From an uncultured Clostridia bacterium (GTDB taxonomy: Bacteria; Bacillota; Clostridia; Oscillospirales; Acutalibacteraceae), in assembly GCA_946186245.1 (NCBI GenBank), contig CAMHMN010000021.1, forward strand, positions 1 through 39,319: a DNA stretch of 39,319 nucleotides. Reading direction: 5' to 3'. Numbering within the stretch: position 1 is the first letter of the stretch; every line of letters begins with the position of its first letter. Positions 30,535 to 38,697 of this stretch are shown here, one piece after another. A program made the translations under genes and the position numbers. A model generated the notes under the pieces. That model worked only from the letters and a program-made list of their open reading frames with translations. It had not been told where the DNA came from and made no database searches.

Positions 30535-31245
30535 ATGAAATCCCCTTTTTCAAAAGGTCTGCTGGACGGTGTTCCCATTGCCCTGGGTTACCTGTCGGTT
30601 TCCTTCGGGTTCGGAATACTGGCCGTGCGTTCGGGACTGACGACGCTGGTGTCGGTGATGATTTCCGCGACCAATCTGACCTCGGCCGGTCAGGCGGCCG
30701 GAATCGCCATTATTGCGGCGGGAGGGTCCTTTTTTGAGATGGCGCTCACCCAGCTTGTAATCAACCTGCGGTACGGTCTGATGTCCATCTCACTGTCTCA
30801 GAAGCTCGACGACACATTCAATACTCCAAGAAGACTGCTTGTGGCATACGGAATCACCGACGAGATATTTGCCGTCGCATCAGCGCAGAAAGGGCTGCTG
30901 ACAGCACGCTACATGTACGGTCTCATTTCGATATCCACTTTTGGCTGGTGTCTTGGCACCTTTCTGGGGGCGTCTGCCGGGCAATTCCTTCCCGCGTCGC
31001 TTACCAACGCCATGGGAATTGTGCTTTACGCCATGTTTATAGCGATCGTCATTCCGCCGGCGAAAAAGAGCCGGGGCGTACTGGCAGTATCAGTCACGGC
31101 AGCACTGTGCAGTCTGCTGTTCAAATACCTGCTGCCGCAGATTTCGGGCGGTTTTGCCATCATTTTCAGCGCGGTGATCGCCGCGGTCATCGGTGCGATG
31201 GTCTTTCCCACCGCCGAAGAAGAAGCGGAGGAAGTGAAGGCATGA
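30535..31245 (+). CDS. azlC: AzlC family branched-chain amino acid exporter, large subunit
   Basis: The 236-residue membrane protein matches AzlC (PF03591): G-L-L-D-G-V-P-I-A-L-G-Y near the N-terminus, G-G-S-F-F-E-M-A-L-T-Q-L-V-I-N-L-R-Y at about 60-77, then Y-G-I-T-D-E-I-F-A and about six further hydrophobic stretches. With AzlD it forms an exporter for branched-chain amino acids or their analogues (B. subtilis azlBCD 4-azaleucine resistance). The azlD start overlaps the stop (ATGA). ATG 30535 is the first codon of the conserved part; AGGA at 30519-30522 is 12 nt away but only 4 nt before an out-of-frame ATG (30527) of a 3-codon ORF whose TGA overlaps this start. A 13-bp hairpin lies just upstream. 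Confidence 0.92.
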   Translation: MKSPFSKGLLDGVPIALGYLSVSFGFGILAVRSGLTTLVSVMISATNLTSAGQAAGIAIIAAGGSFFEMALTQLVINLRYGLMSISLSQKLDDTFNTPRRLLVAYGITDEIFAVASAQKGLLTARYMYGLISISTFGWCLGTFLGASAGQFLPASLTNAMGIVLYAMFIAIVIPPAKKSRGVLAVSVTAALCSLLFKYLLPQISGGFAIIFSAVIAAVIGAMVFPTAEEEAEEVKA

Positions 31246-31553
31246 CACTTGTGATTTATATAGCCGTAATGGCGGGAATGACCTATCTCATCAGAATGAT
31301 TCCCTTTGCCGCTTTCCGCAGGCAGATCAAGTCGCGATTCTTCCGCAGCTTTTTGTATTATGTGCCCTATGCGGTGCTGACGGCCATGACGATTCCAGCG
31401 ATCTTCTATTCGACAGGCAGTGTGGAAACGGCTGCCGTAGGAACGGCAGTGGCGCTGGCGCTGGCCTATTTTGACATGCCGCTGATTGTGGTAGCGCTGG
31501 CAGCTTCCGCGGCGGCGTTCGCGGCAGGATTTATTCTGCCCTTTCTCAGATGA
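31242..31553 (+). CDS. azlD: AzlD family branched-chain amino acid exporter, small subunit
   Basis: The 103-residue hydrophobic protein matches AzlD (PF05437): four membrane helices, with the family segment G-M-T-Y-L-I-R-M-I-P-F at about residues 12-22 and F-L-Y-Y-V-P-Y-A-V-L at about 37-46. It works only with AzlC, with which it shares an ATGA overlap. GTGAAGG lies just upstream of ATG 31242. Confidence 0.93.
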   Translation: MTLVIYIAVMAGMTYLIRMIPFAAFRRQIKSRFFRSFLYYVPYAVLTAMTIPAIFYSTGSVETAAVGTAVALALAYFDMPLIVVALAASAAAFAAGFILPFLR

Positions 31554-31571
31554 AATCTCTCATTAAATAGA

Positions 31572-31600
31572 TTGCATTTCTTTGATGATTATGGTATAAT
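31572..31600 (+). promoter_or_regulatory. Promoter of mnmA
   Basis: TTGCAT (31572-31577), a 17-bp spacer and a perfect TATAAT (31595-31600) with an extended -10 TG. Transcription would start near 31607, so the ATG at 31609 would be leaderless. Confidence 0.8.
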
Positions 31601-31650
31601 CATTCAATATGAATGAAACTCACCAAGTAAAGGCGGTTTTGATACAAAGA

Positions 31651-32700
31651 ATGAGCAAAGCAATGATAGCCATGAGCGGCGGCGTTGACAGCTCGGTTGC
31701 GGCACTTCTTACCGCACAAGGGGGCTGGGACGCGGCCGGCGTCACCATGCTGCTGACAGACGGCGCGGGCGACAGCGATATCAGCGACGCAAAAAGTGTC
31801 TGCGATCGTCTTGGAATCGCGCACCATGTTTTGGATATGCGGGAGGAATTCGACCGGGAAGTCATGCGGCGCTTTGCCGATTCCTATCTGTGCGGAGAAA
31901 CGCCTAACCCCTGCATTGTCTGCAATAAAACCGTCAAATTCGGCGGGCTGCTCAACCGTGTGCTGGAAATGGGATTTGATAAAATCGCCACGGGCCATTA
32001 CGCTTCGGTGAAATATGACGCGGGTTCGGGCAGATGGCTTCTGGTCAAGGCAGCGGACCGTTCAAAGGACCAGACCTATTTTCTCTATATGCTCAGCCAG
32101 GAGCAGCTGGCCCACATTCTTTTCCCCGTGGGAGGAATGACCAAGGCGGAAGTGCGGGAACTTGCGGAATCCAATGGCTTTGTCACCTCCCGGAAGCATG
32201 ACAGCCAGGACATCTGCTTTGTTCCCGGCGGCGATTACGTGCGTTTTCTGGAACAATATCGGGGCATTCAGCCGAGGGAAGGCAGCTTCCTCGACCTGAA
32301 CGGCAATGTCATAGGCAGGCACAAAGGCGCGGTCCGGTATACGATCGGGCAGCGCAAGGGACTGGGAATGGGATTCAACAAGCCCATGTACGTCTGCCGC
32401 AAGGATATGACCGCCAATACAGTGACCCTGGGGGATAATGCCGACCTTTTCAGCAGGAAGTTGATTGCAGGCGGCGTCTGCATGACGGCGGTATCACATA
32501 TTGACCGTCCTCTCCGGGTGACAGCGAAGGTGCGATATTCGCAGCGTGAGGAATGGGCAACCCTGGAGCAGACCGGCGAGGACGAAATCACGCTGGTATT
32601 CGATAATCCTCAGCGTGCTGTGGCACCTGGGCAGGCGGCGGTCTGTTATGACGGGGACTGTGTGATCTGCGGAGGAAGAATCATCCGCGGAGAAAACTGA
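31651..32700 (+). CDS. mnmA: tRNA-specific 2-thiouridylase MnmA
   Basis: The 349-residue enzyme thiolates U34 of Lys, Glu and Gln tRNAs, using ATP to adenylate the base and a persulfide as sulphur donor. Seen: the PP-loop S-G-G-V-D-S-S at residues 9-15, the first catalytic Cys region T-P-N-P-C-I-V-C-N-K-T-V-K-F (about 87-100), G-H-Y-A, D-Q-T-Y-F-L-Y, and the second Cys in D-S-Q-D-I-C-F (about 185-191). Y-T-I-G-Q-R-K-G-L-G and the C-terminal beta-barrel follow. Cys within T-P-N-P-C-I is an additional residue. The start at 31651 begins M-S-K-A-M-I-A-M-S-G-G; the upstream ATG at 31609 lies about 2 nt after the predicted transcription start and has no ribosome site, so it is less likely. The sulphur-relay partners are not in the window. 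Confidence 0.94.
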   Translation: MSKAMIAMSGGVDSSVAALLTAQGGWDAAGVTMLLTDGAGDSDISDAKSVCDRLGIAHHVLDMREEFDREVMRRFADSYLCGETPNPCIVCNKTVKFGGLLNRVLEMGFDKIATGHYASVKYDAGSGRWLLVKAADRSKDQTYFLYMLSQEQLAHILFPVGGMTKAEVRELAESNGFVTSRKHDSQDICFVPGGDYVRFLEQYRGIQPREGSFLDLNGNVIGRHKGAVRYTIGQRKGLGMGFNKPMYVCRKDMTANTVTLGDNADLFSRKLIAGGVCMTAVSHIDRPLRVTAKVRYSQREEWATLEQTGEDEITLVFDNPQRAVAPGQAAVCYDGDCVICGGRIIRGEN

Positions 32701-32796
32701 AGCGCGCTGAATTAATCATTTCATGCATTTTTTCTATATTTTTCAGATATATTATAGATTGTAGATTTTCACTTACAGAAGGGATGAATTGCCGCC

Positions 32797-34140
32797 ATGA
32801 TCCGCAAGGGCATTATAAGGACAATTTCATTATTATTGGCAGCCGCGGTAGTCATGGCGTATGTTACTTCCTGCGGCGGCGACAAGCCGAAGAAGCCGGT
32901 GGTCACATTCCGGATCATGTCGTGGAATGAGGATTTCAAGAACCTCATGGAAACCTATTTCGTGCCTCGTCACCCCGAGCTGATGGAAAACGTAAGGCTG
33001 GAATGGGTGACCGACGAAATCAATGTGTATCGCCGGAGTGTGCAGTGCAGACTGGCGGAAGGCGAACAGATCGACCTCTTTCTCGGAAATCATCAGATGG
33101 CGCCTTTCTTTGCCGCGGATAACAATGTGGCGGCACTCTCGCAGATCGGCATCCATGAAAAAGAGCTGGCCGATCAGTTTCACTTTACCCGCATACTTGG
33201 TTCGGACGGAAACGGCGTGCAGAAAGGCTCTGCCTTCAGTGCCGAGCCGGGCGTGCTGCTCTACCGTTCGGATTATGCGGAGAAGTATCTCGGCATAACC
33301 CATCAGGAGGAAATGGAGGAAAAGCTGTCCTCGTGGGATTCGTTTGTCGCGGTAGCACAGACGCTCAGCCAGCAGTCGGGAGGCAAAATCAAAATGCTCC
33401 CCAACAGCGCGGAGCTGTGGAAGTCAGTGGAATGCGCGATGTACGGACTTTGGCTTTCGGACGGTCAGCTATCGGTTTCCGACGACACGGTCGCACACTG
33501 GCTGAATATCGTGAGGGAACTGAATTCGATAAAAGCCTTCGCCGGCGTAAAGACGCTGGACGACGATTGGTACAGCAAGCTGGACAGCGGCGTTTTCTGT
33601 TTCTATGCCGCACCCTGGCTTTGCAGGAGCACCCCAGCGGATCGCGCCGACGTCACCACCGTCTTTTCATCCGCCAGAAGAAGCGGATCGTCCTTCGGAA
33701 AATTCAAGACCTCGCTGGCCCCGGGCGGATTCGTTTACGGCGGCAGCTGGCTTTATTGCCCCAAAAACACAGGCCATAAGGACATTGCGGCGGAGATCAT
33801 CCGTTCCTTCACCTGTGACAGGGAGTTTATGAAGCGGATGGCGCTGGCGGAAATGCAGTATGTCAATAACGCCAAGGTCTGCGATGAGCTTGCCGCGCTG
33901 AAGATACCCAATCCCCTGTTTGACGGACTGGATGTGTTTTCGGTGTATAATCCTGCGGCATCCGGGCTGGAATTTGCCGTCCCGTCGGTTTACGATGCGT
34001 CAGTCAGCGATCTGTTGTATGAGCAGGCCAAAGCATACGGCAAGGGAGACATACGGCTGCGTCAGGCCACGTATAATTTCAGGCTCAACGTATGGAAGAA
34101 GCATGAAGAAATCACATCAGAGCCGCAGAGGATAGGCTGA
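32797..34140 (+). CDS. Extracellular solute-binding lipoprotein (family 1-like), orphan
   Basis: The 447-residue protein starts with a lipoprotein signal peptide (basic M-I-R-K, hydrophobic core, lipobox V-T-S-C, Cys at residue 26). The mature protein looks like a carbohydrate-type ABC binding protein: V-T-F-R-I-M-S-W-N at 36-44, E-W-V-T-D at about 69-73, I-D-L-F-L-G-N near 92, A-E-P-G-V-L-L-Y-R-S-D-Y (hinge region), W-D-S-F-V-A-V-A-Q-T, and P-G-G-F-V-Y-G-G-S-W-L-Y later. These proteins hand sugars or peptides to a membrane permease, but no permease gene is adjacent, so it may use a distant transporter or act as a sensor. The next gene is a PASTA pseudokinase with its own promoter. No strong promoter was seen directly upstream; TATTAT at 32750-32755 is a weak -10. 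Confidence 0.85.
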   Translation: MIRKGIIRTISLLLAAAVVMAYVTSCGGDKPKKPVVTFRIMSWNEDFKNLMETYFVPRHPELMENVRLEWVTDEINVYRRSVQCRLAEGEQIDLFLGNHQMAPFFAADNNVAALSQIGIHEKELADQFHFTRILGSDGNGVQKGSAFSAEPGVLLYRSDYAEKYLGITHQEEMEEKLSSWDSFVAVAQTLSQQSGGKIKMLPNSAELWKSVECAMYGLWLSDGQLSVSDDTVAHWLNIVRELNSIKAFAGVKTLDDDWYSKLDSGVFCFYAAPWLCRSTPADRADVTTVFSSARRSGSSFGKFKTSLAPGGFVYGGSWLYCPKNTGHKDIAAEIIRSFTCDREFMKRMALAEMQYVNNAKVCDELAALKIPNPLFDGLDVFSVYNPAASGLEFAVPSVYDASVSDLLYEQAKAYGKGDIRLRQATYNFRLNVWKKHEEITSEPQRIG

Positions 34141-34218
34141 CGGATAAAAAAAGTATGACTATTCTGTTAAAAAATCATGTCAATGTTTCGTTATGAGGTT
34201 ACAGAGCCTTAATAATCT

Positions 34219-34247
34219 TTGACAATTGGAAATATATGTGGTAGAAT
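34219..34247 (+). promoter_or_regulatory. Promoter of the PASTA pseudokinase
   Basis: A perfect TTGACA (34219-34224), a 17-bp spacer and TAGAAT (34242-34247). Confidence 0.82.
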
Positions 34248-34283
34248 AAAAACAATCAGCAGGAAACTAAAGGAGAGATTTCA

Positions 34284-36026
34284 ATGGAATTCAAAGGTCT
34301 GTGCCTTGGCTGCATGAGTAATAAGGGGACTTCTATGGAGTGTCCGAAATGCGGTTATGTGGAGGGTACTCCTCAGGTTTTACCTTATCTGGAACCCGGT
34401 ACAGTGCTGAAAGAAAGATTTATCATAGGCAAGCATCTCAGTGCCAACGGAGAAGGCGTCACCTATATCGGTTATGATATCAGTGCCAACAAAAAAGTCA
34501 CCGTGAGGGAGTATCTGCCAAAGACGCTCTGCTCAAGGGTAAAGGATGATGACAACATCATCATTGCCTCCGGCAACAAGCTGGTATATCAGGATTATCT
34601 GCAGGATTTCATGGAAATAGGCAGAGCGCTCACCAAGCTGTCCAACCTGCCGTCCATCGTTCCGGTGGTCGATTTGTTTGAAGCGAACAAGACTGCATAT
34701 ATTGTCTATGAATATGTGGACGGCAAACCGCTCGATGAGATCATCAAGCGCGCCCGCAGATTCACGTGGGAGGAAACAAGGCCGTTGTTCCTTCCGCTCA
34801 TTTCCACCGTCAATTCCGCCCATTCCATAGGGCTGGTACACTTCGGCATCTGTCCGGAGAACATCATCATGACCCGAAGCGGCACATTGAAGCTGCAGGG
34901 CTTTGGCAGTCCGGACGCCCATCTTGCCGAAACAGAGCTGACCGCCGAATTCTACGACGGTTTCAGTGCCATCGAGCAGTATTCTCTCGAAGGTAAAAAA
35001 GGCAAGTGGACAGACGTTTACGCGATGTGTGCCGTACTGTTTTACGCCCTCACGGGCAAAAGACCGCCTGACGCGGTTTCCCGTTCCTATGAACCGCGGC
35101 TCAATATGCCGGCCGACGTTGCGCAGAATATTCCTACCCATGTGGTGACGGCGCTTGCGGGCGGTCTTCAGGTCAATATCGAGAGCCGCACCCATTCAAT
35201 GGAAGAACTGAAAAATCAACTGACCAATCCTGTACCGCGCAGGGCGGAACCAAAGCCGGCGCCTGCCGTTTCGCCTTCCGCTCCGTCGCCTTCCTACGGT
35301 GACAGATATGTGGATGAACCGGATTATCATGCGCCCGTGCGTTCCACGATGCCTGCCTCTTCCGGGCAGATGAACCGCACCGCCCGTGATTACGAGGAAG
35401 ATGATGACGAGCCGGAGATTTCGCCCTACAAATACGGCATCATTTCGGGTCTGATAGGATTTGTGGTCATCGGTGTCATTGCCTTGATCTGTCTGAATCT
35501 GATCGTGATTCCCATGATGAACAAGGATAACCCCCAGGAGGAGGATGACCCGGTCATTTCCGTTTCGTCACAGGTGGAAGGAAATGAGTCCGAGCCGACG
35601 GTGCTTTACAGAGTGCCCAATCTCGTCAACAAAAAATGGAGCAACGTAAACGGCAACGAGAAGTACAGCAACTTTTACATCCGTCTCTCGGAAGAGGTCT
35701 ACGATGAGAATTTCGAGGAAGGCAAAATCATTTCTCAGTCAGTGGAAGCAGGCTCTGCCGTTGCCAAGAACACCGCTATCAGCGTTGTGGTAAGCAAAGG
35801 CTCCAAAATGCGCATCGTGCCGAACATCATCGGCAAGAACGTCGAGGAAGCCTCAAAGGAACTGGAAAAGGCAGGTCTTCTGCTGGGCGATCAGGCTGAG
35901 GAATACAGCGATGATGTAGAGAGCGGCAAGATCATCCGTCTCAACGGAATCGAACCGGGTAAGAAAATACAGGCGGGCAGCATGATCAATGTGGTTGTCA
36001 GCCTCGGCAAAGAAGAAGAAGATTAA
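34284..36026 (+). CDS. Zinc-ribbon, kinase-fold, TM, two-PASTA protein (probable pseudokinase)
   Basis: The 580-residue protein has a zinc ribbon (Cys7, 10, 20, 23), a Ser/Thr kinase-like fold (about 44-315), a Pro-rich linker, an acidic stretch, one membrane helix (about 384-411) and two PASTA domains outside (about 440-506 and 507-576). The kinase core is degenerate at three key sites. The ATP-binding Lys of V-A-I-K is Arg75 (V-T-V-R-E-Y-L-P). The catalytic HRD is H-F-G (186-188), losing the Asp, although P-E-N (191-193) is kept. DFG is G-F-G (206-208), losing the Mg-binding Asp. The structural D-V-Y-A-M and S-A-I-E-Q-Y parts are intact, so the fold should form. PASTA domains bind peptidoglycan or muropeptides in active relatives (PrkC, PknB). 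AAGGAGA lies 7 nt before the ATG. It has its own promoter and a terminator and is monocistronic. Confidence 0.9.
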   Translation: MEFKGLCLGCMSNKGTSMECPKCGYVEGTPQVLPYLEPGTVLKERFIIGKHLSANGEGVTYIGYDISANKKVTVREYLPKTLCSRVKDDDNIIIASGNKLVYQDYLQDFMEIGRALTKLSNLPSIVPVVDLFEANKTAYIVYEYVDGKPLDEIIKRARRFTWEETRPLFLPLISTVNSAHSIGLVHFGICPENIIMTRSGTLKLQGFGSPDAHLAETELTAEFYDGFSAIEQYSLEGKKGKWTDVYAMCAVLFYALTGKRPPDAVSRSYEPRLNMPADVAQNIPTHVVTALAGGLQVNIESRTHSMEELKNQLTNPVPRRAEPKPAPAVSPSAPSPSYGDRYVDEPDYHAPVRSTMPASSGQMNRTARDYEEDDDEPEISPYKYGIISGLIGFVVIGVIALICLNLIVIPMMNKDNPQEEDDPVISVSSQVEGNESEPTVLYRVPNLVNKKWSNVNGNEKYSNFYIRLSEEVYDENFEEGKIISQSVEAGSAVAKNTAISVVVSKGSKMRIVPNIIGKNVEEASKELEKAGLLLGDQAEEYSDDVESGKIIRLNGIEPGKKIQAGSMINVVVSLGKEEED

Positions 36027-36040
36027 CGGATAAAACAAAC

Positions 36041-36083
36041 AGCGCCGTGCCGGATCAGATCAGATCCCGCACGGCGCTTTATT
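36041..36083. terminator. Terminator between convergent pseudokinase and DegV genes
   Basis: A 10-bp perfect stem (AGCGCCGTGC 36041-36050, GCACGGCGCT 36069-36078) with further CGG/CCG pairing, followed by TTATT on the plus strand and by TGTTTGTTTT on the minus strand. Confidence 0.85.
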
Positions 36084-36100
36084 ATTGGATAATACCTGCA

Positions 36101-36949
36101 TTACTGCTCGATATAAAGAATTCCGAGTGTATTCGGACCGCAATGGCTGTAAATGGTGCAGCCGGCTCTTGTTTCCAGCACCTCATCGAACATGCCGGAT
36201 TCCCTCGCCTGCTTCAGGGCAGCTTCCACCGGCGCCCTGTCCTCGAATGTGTGGGTAATGAATACCCGCCTGCGAACGACGTCGGGAGTAGACTCCAGTC
36301 TGTCCCTGATGTACTGCGGAATCACCTTGTCAATGTTGCCGCGGTATTTCTTGCCGACCGACATGCCGCCGTCGATTACCTCAATGCAGGGCTTGAGCCG
36401 GAGCAGATTGGCGCCGAGGGCTGCCACTCCGGAACACCTTCCGCCCTTCCAGAGAAATTCAAGGGTGTCAATCACAAAGCTGGCACGCACTTTGGGGATT
36501 ATTTCCTTCAGTTTTTCAGCGATCTCTGCTGCGGACATGCCGGATTCGATCATATCGGCGGCAGTCAGTACGATCAGCAGAATGCCGGTGGAAAGGTTGG
36601 CGGATTCCACGACGTAGATGTTATCGAGATTTTCTGCCGCGAGGCAGGCATTGGCATATGCCGAGGAAAAGCCGCTGCTGATGGTGAAAAAGAGTACGTC
36701 ATATTCGTCCGGATCCCACTGTCGGAATAATTCCTCATATTCACCGGGAGGAGCCGCAGCGGTTTTGGAAACATTTCCGGTCTGCCTGTAGTACTTCAGG
36801 ATATCGTCGGTGGAAATATCCACGCCGTCTCTGAAGCTCTTCTCGCCGAGATTGACAACAAACGGGTGTATTTCTATGTTGTATTTTTGTTGCAGCTCGG
36901 GAGAAATGTCGCAGGTGGAATCCGCGACGATTTTGATTTTCTTGGACAT
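36101..36949 (-). CDS. DegV family (FakB-like) fatty-acid-binding protein, second copy
   Basis: The 282-residue protein has the DegV pattern: K-I-K-I-V-A-D-S-T-C-D-I at residues 4-15, the ligand-side loop S-K-T-A-A-A-P-P near residue 61, I-S-S-G-F-S-S-A-Y at about 90-98, and G-G-R-C-S-G-V at about 169-175. In the family, T-S-Q-P (here T-A-A-A) and S-S-x-L-S-G-T-Y segments contact the fatty-acid carboxylate, so the ligand end differs from the DegV protein at 14028-14897, which has T-S-Q-F. Several FakB paralogues per genome with different acyl specificity are normal. AAGGTG lies about 10 nt upstream of the ATG at 36949. It lies 54 bp downstream of a GT-C-like gene on the same strand and is probably co-transcribed. 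Confidence 0.9.
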   Translation of the reverse strand: MSKKIKIVADSTCDISPELQQKYNIEIHPFVVNLGEKSFRDGVDISTDDILKYYRQTGNVSKTAAAPPGEYEELFRQWDPDEYDVLFFTISSGFSSAYANACLAAENLDNIYVVESANLSTGILLIVLTAADMIESGMSAAEIAEKLKEIIPKVRASFVIDTLEFLWKGGRCSGVAALGANLLRLKPCIEVIDGGMSVGKKYRGNIDKVIPQYIRDRLESTPDVVRRRVFITHTFEDRAPVEAALKQARESGMFDEVLETRAGCTIYSHCGPNTLGILYIEQ

Positions 36950-37003
36950 TTTTTAATCACCTTACTAAAATTTTATCATTTATACCATATCAATGCGCCG
37001 GAA

Positions 37004-38464
37004 TCAGATAAACCAGCAGCCGTATACCACACAACCGATGCAGAATGAAAGACAGATCAGCGAGGTCATCAGATAAAAGATCTGAGAAACGAAGCTGAGC
37101 TTCTTTTTGACGCTGAGCACCTTGATGCCGTTGCTGAGCATCAGCACACCGAGAACCAGGATGACAGGTACGACCCTGAAATCCATCGAATCCGCCTTAG
37201 TGGAACCGAAATTCTGAAGAATAAAGTAACCGGCAGCGCAGCCTGTCATAGCAATGAGCGTCCAGATATTCACCTTCTTTTTGGCGTCGGCTCTGGCGAT
37301 CATGCTTCCCAGCAGAGAAAGGCCCGAAATAGCGGCAGCCAAAAAAGCGATGCCAATGAATATGCGGAGCACCAGCATATCCAGTTCCACGTCCTTTTCC
37401 GTGAGATTTCCGAAAACGGAAGATTTCACCAGATAAACCCATGCGTTGGTGTCCTTGGGCGACACAAAGACCTCCATAAGCTCTTTCATGGAAAAAGAAA
37501 GGAATTTCGTGTTGAAGTCAATCGAGCCTTGCGGGTTTCCGATCAGCTGGGCAAAGCCGGGGTCCTTGCCTGCCAGAATATTCCTGACCGGATAAGCGAA
37601 ACTAAGCACAGCCCAAGCGCCGACACCGCCGATTGTCTGGACAGCAGACGAAATAATATTTGAAGCGTTCTTGCGTTTCAGAACTCTCACCAGATTAATG
37701 ATGACCAGCACCGCAATGACCGGCAGGAAAATAAGGGCGGACATATGGATCATCGTCGCCAGACCGAAGGATACGCTCATAAAAATAAAATCAAATCCAT
37801 CGGTGAAGTTGTTCCACCTGGCAAGGAAGACGATGGCGAGGCACATCACAGCGACCATAGGCGTCAGCGGGCTGATTTCTCCGCCGAGTCTGATCAGACC
37901 GGGATGGAATGCGACAATAGCGGTTCCCAGATAAACGGAAGTGTCGTTGGCTTCTATTTCACAGAGGATGTAATAGACGGCGATGGCAGCCACAATTCCC
38001 ATATATTCGGTGCATACGCGGACAATATCCAGGGCATAGGGCTGTGTGAATCCGAACATAGCCATTGAATTGTAGAGGAATCCTGCCGTGATGTGATAAA
38101 GCGGCTGGTATGTTTCGGGAAGCGTCAGGTTGCTTTGCACGTCGACAAACAGAGCATAATCCGTGCCGGACATGGGAGCCCCGGATGTGATAATCACATA
38201 GCAAAGCCGCAGGATAATGGATATGATGAGGATCACATAAATTGTTTTTCGCTCGCTGTCTGACTTTTTCCATTTGGAATACAGCAGACCGCCGATCAGC
38301 AGAACAATAAGGAACGCGGAAATAATCTTGAGCACAAGAGCGCCGAAGAAGCTGTACAGGACGTTGAACAGCAAAAAGCCCGCCGCAGTGAACATTGCCA
38401 TCCACAGATAAGCCCAGTTGTCGATGCGATTGTCTTCACGCAGCTTTTTTTTGGCCTTGGACAT
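37004..38464 (-). CDS. Multi-pass membrane protein, GT-C glycosyltransferase-like
   Basis: The 486-residue protein has about a dozen hydrophobic helices. After two helices (20-60) and a basic loop there is an I-L-R-L-C-Y-V helix, then an outer loop S-G-T-D-Y-A-L-F-V-D-V-Q (about 99-110), Y-Q-P-L-Y-H, and further helices. This resembles ArnT/PMT_2 (GT39/GT83-like) membrane glycosyltransferases, in which the acidic residues of the first outer loop act as base, here Asp102 and Asp108; assignment is by layout and is not certain. Such enzymes move sugars from polyprenyl-phosphate donors onto lipids, proteins or glycans outside the membrane. The start at 38464 is preferred (AAGGTG 9 nt upstream); 38521 lacks a ribosome site. 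It is followed at 54 bp by DegV. Confidence 0.78.
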   Translation of the reverse strand: MSKAKKKLREDNRIDNWAYLWMAMFTAAGFLLFNVLYSFFGALVLKIISAFLIVLLIGGLLYSKWKKSDSERKTIYVILIISIILRLCYVIITSGAPMSGTDYALFVDVQSNLTLPETYQPLYHITAGFLYNSMAMFGFTQPYALDIVRVCTEYMGIVAAIAVYYILCEIEANDTSVYLGTAIVAFHPGLIRLGGEISPLTPMVAVMCLAIVFLARWNNFTDGFDFIFMSVSFGLATMIHMSALIFLPVIAVLVIINLVRVLKRKNASNIISSAVQTIGGVGAWAVLSFAYPVRNILAGKDPGFAQLIGNPQGSIDFNTKFLSFSMKELMEVFVSPKDTNAWVYLVKSSVFGNLTEKDVELDMLVLRIFIGIAFLAAAISGLSLLGSMIARADAKKKVNIWTLIAMTGCAAGYFILQNFGSTKADSMDFRVVPVILVLGVLMLSNGIKVLSVKKKLSFVSQIFYLMTSLICLSFCIGCVVYGCWFI

Positions 38465-38614
38465 GAAAAAATCACCTTCCGAGAATAATAGAATAGAATC
38501 GTCAAATGCCGAATCAGACAATTAACATACTAATTTTAACATAATTTTTAACATAATTCAATATATTTTTGAGATATTCTTGAAAAATATTTGAATTCAT
38601 GCAAAGTAAGAACG

Positions 38615-38652
38615 AAAAAAGCATCTGATGTACGCGGTGATACGTCAGATGC
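38615..38652 (-). terminator. Minus-strand terminator after the decarboxylase subunit gene
   Basis: On the minus strand GCATCTGACGTA (38652-38641) pairs with TACATCAGATGC (38632-38621), with one mismatch, followed by TTTTTTCG. It lies 45 bp after the stop at 38698. Confidence 0.9.
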
Positions 38653-38697
38653 TTTACTCATTCATGAAGCTGTCCGCATTCGGGGGGGACAGGGGAT

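Noticed and set aside
31609-31650. ATG at 31609 as the mnmA start
   Set aside because: It lies about 2 nt after the predicted transcription start, has no ribosome site, and adds 14 residues not typical of MnmA.
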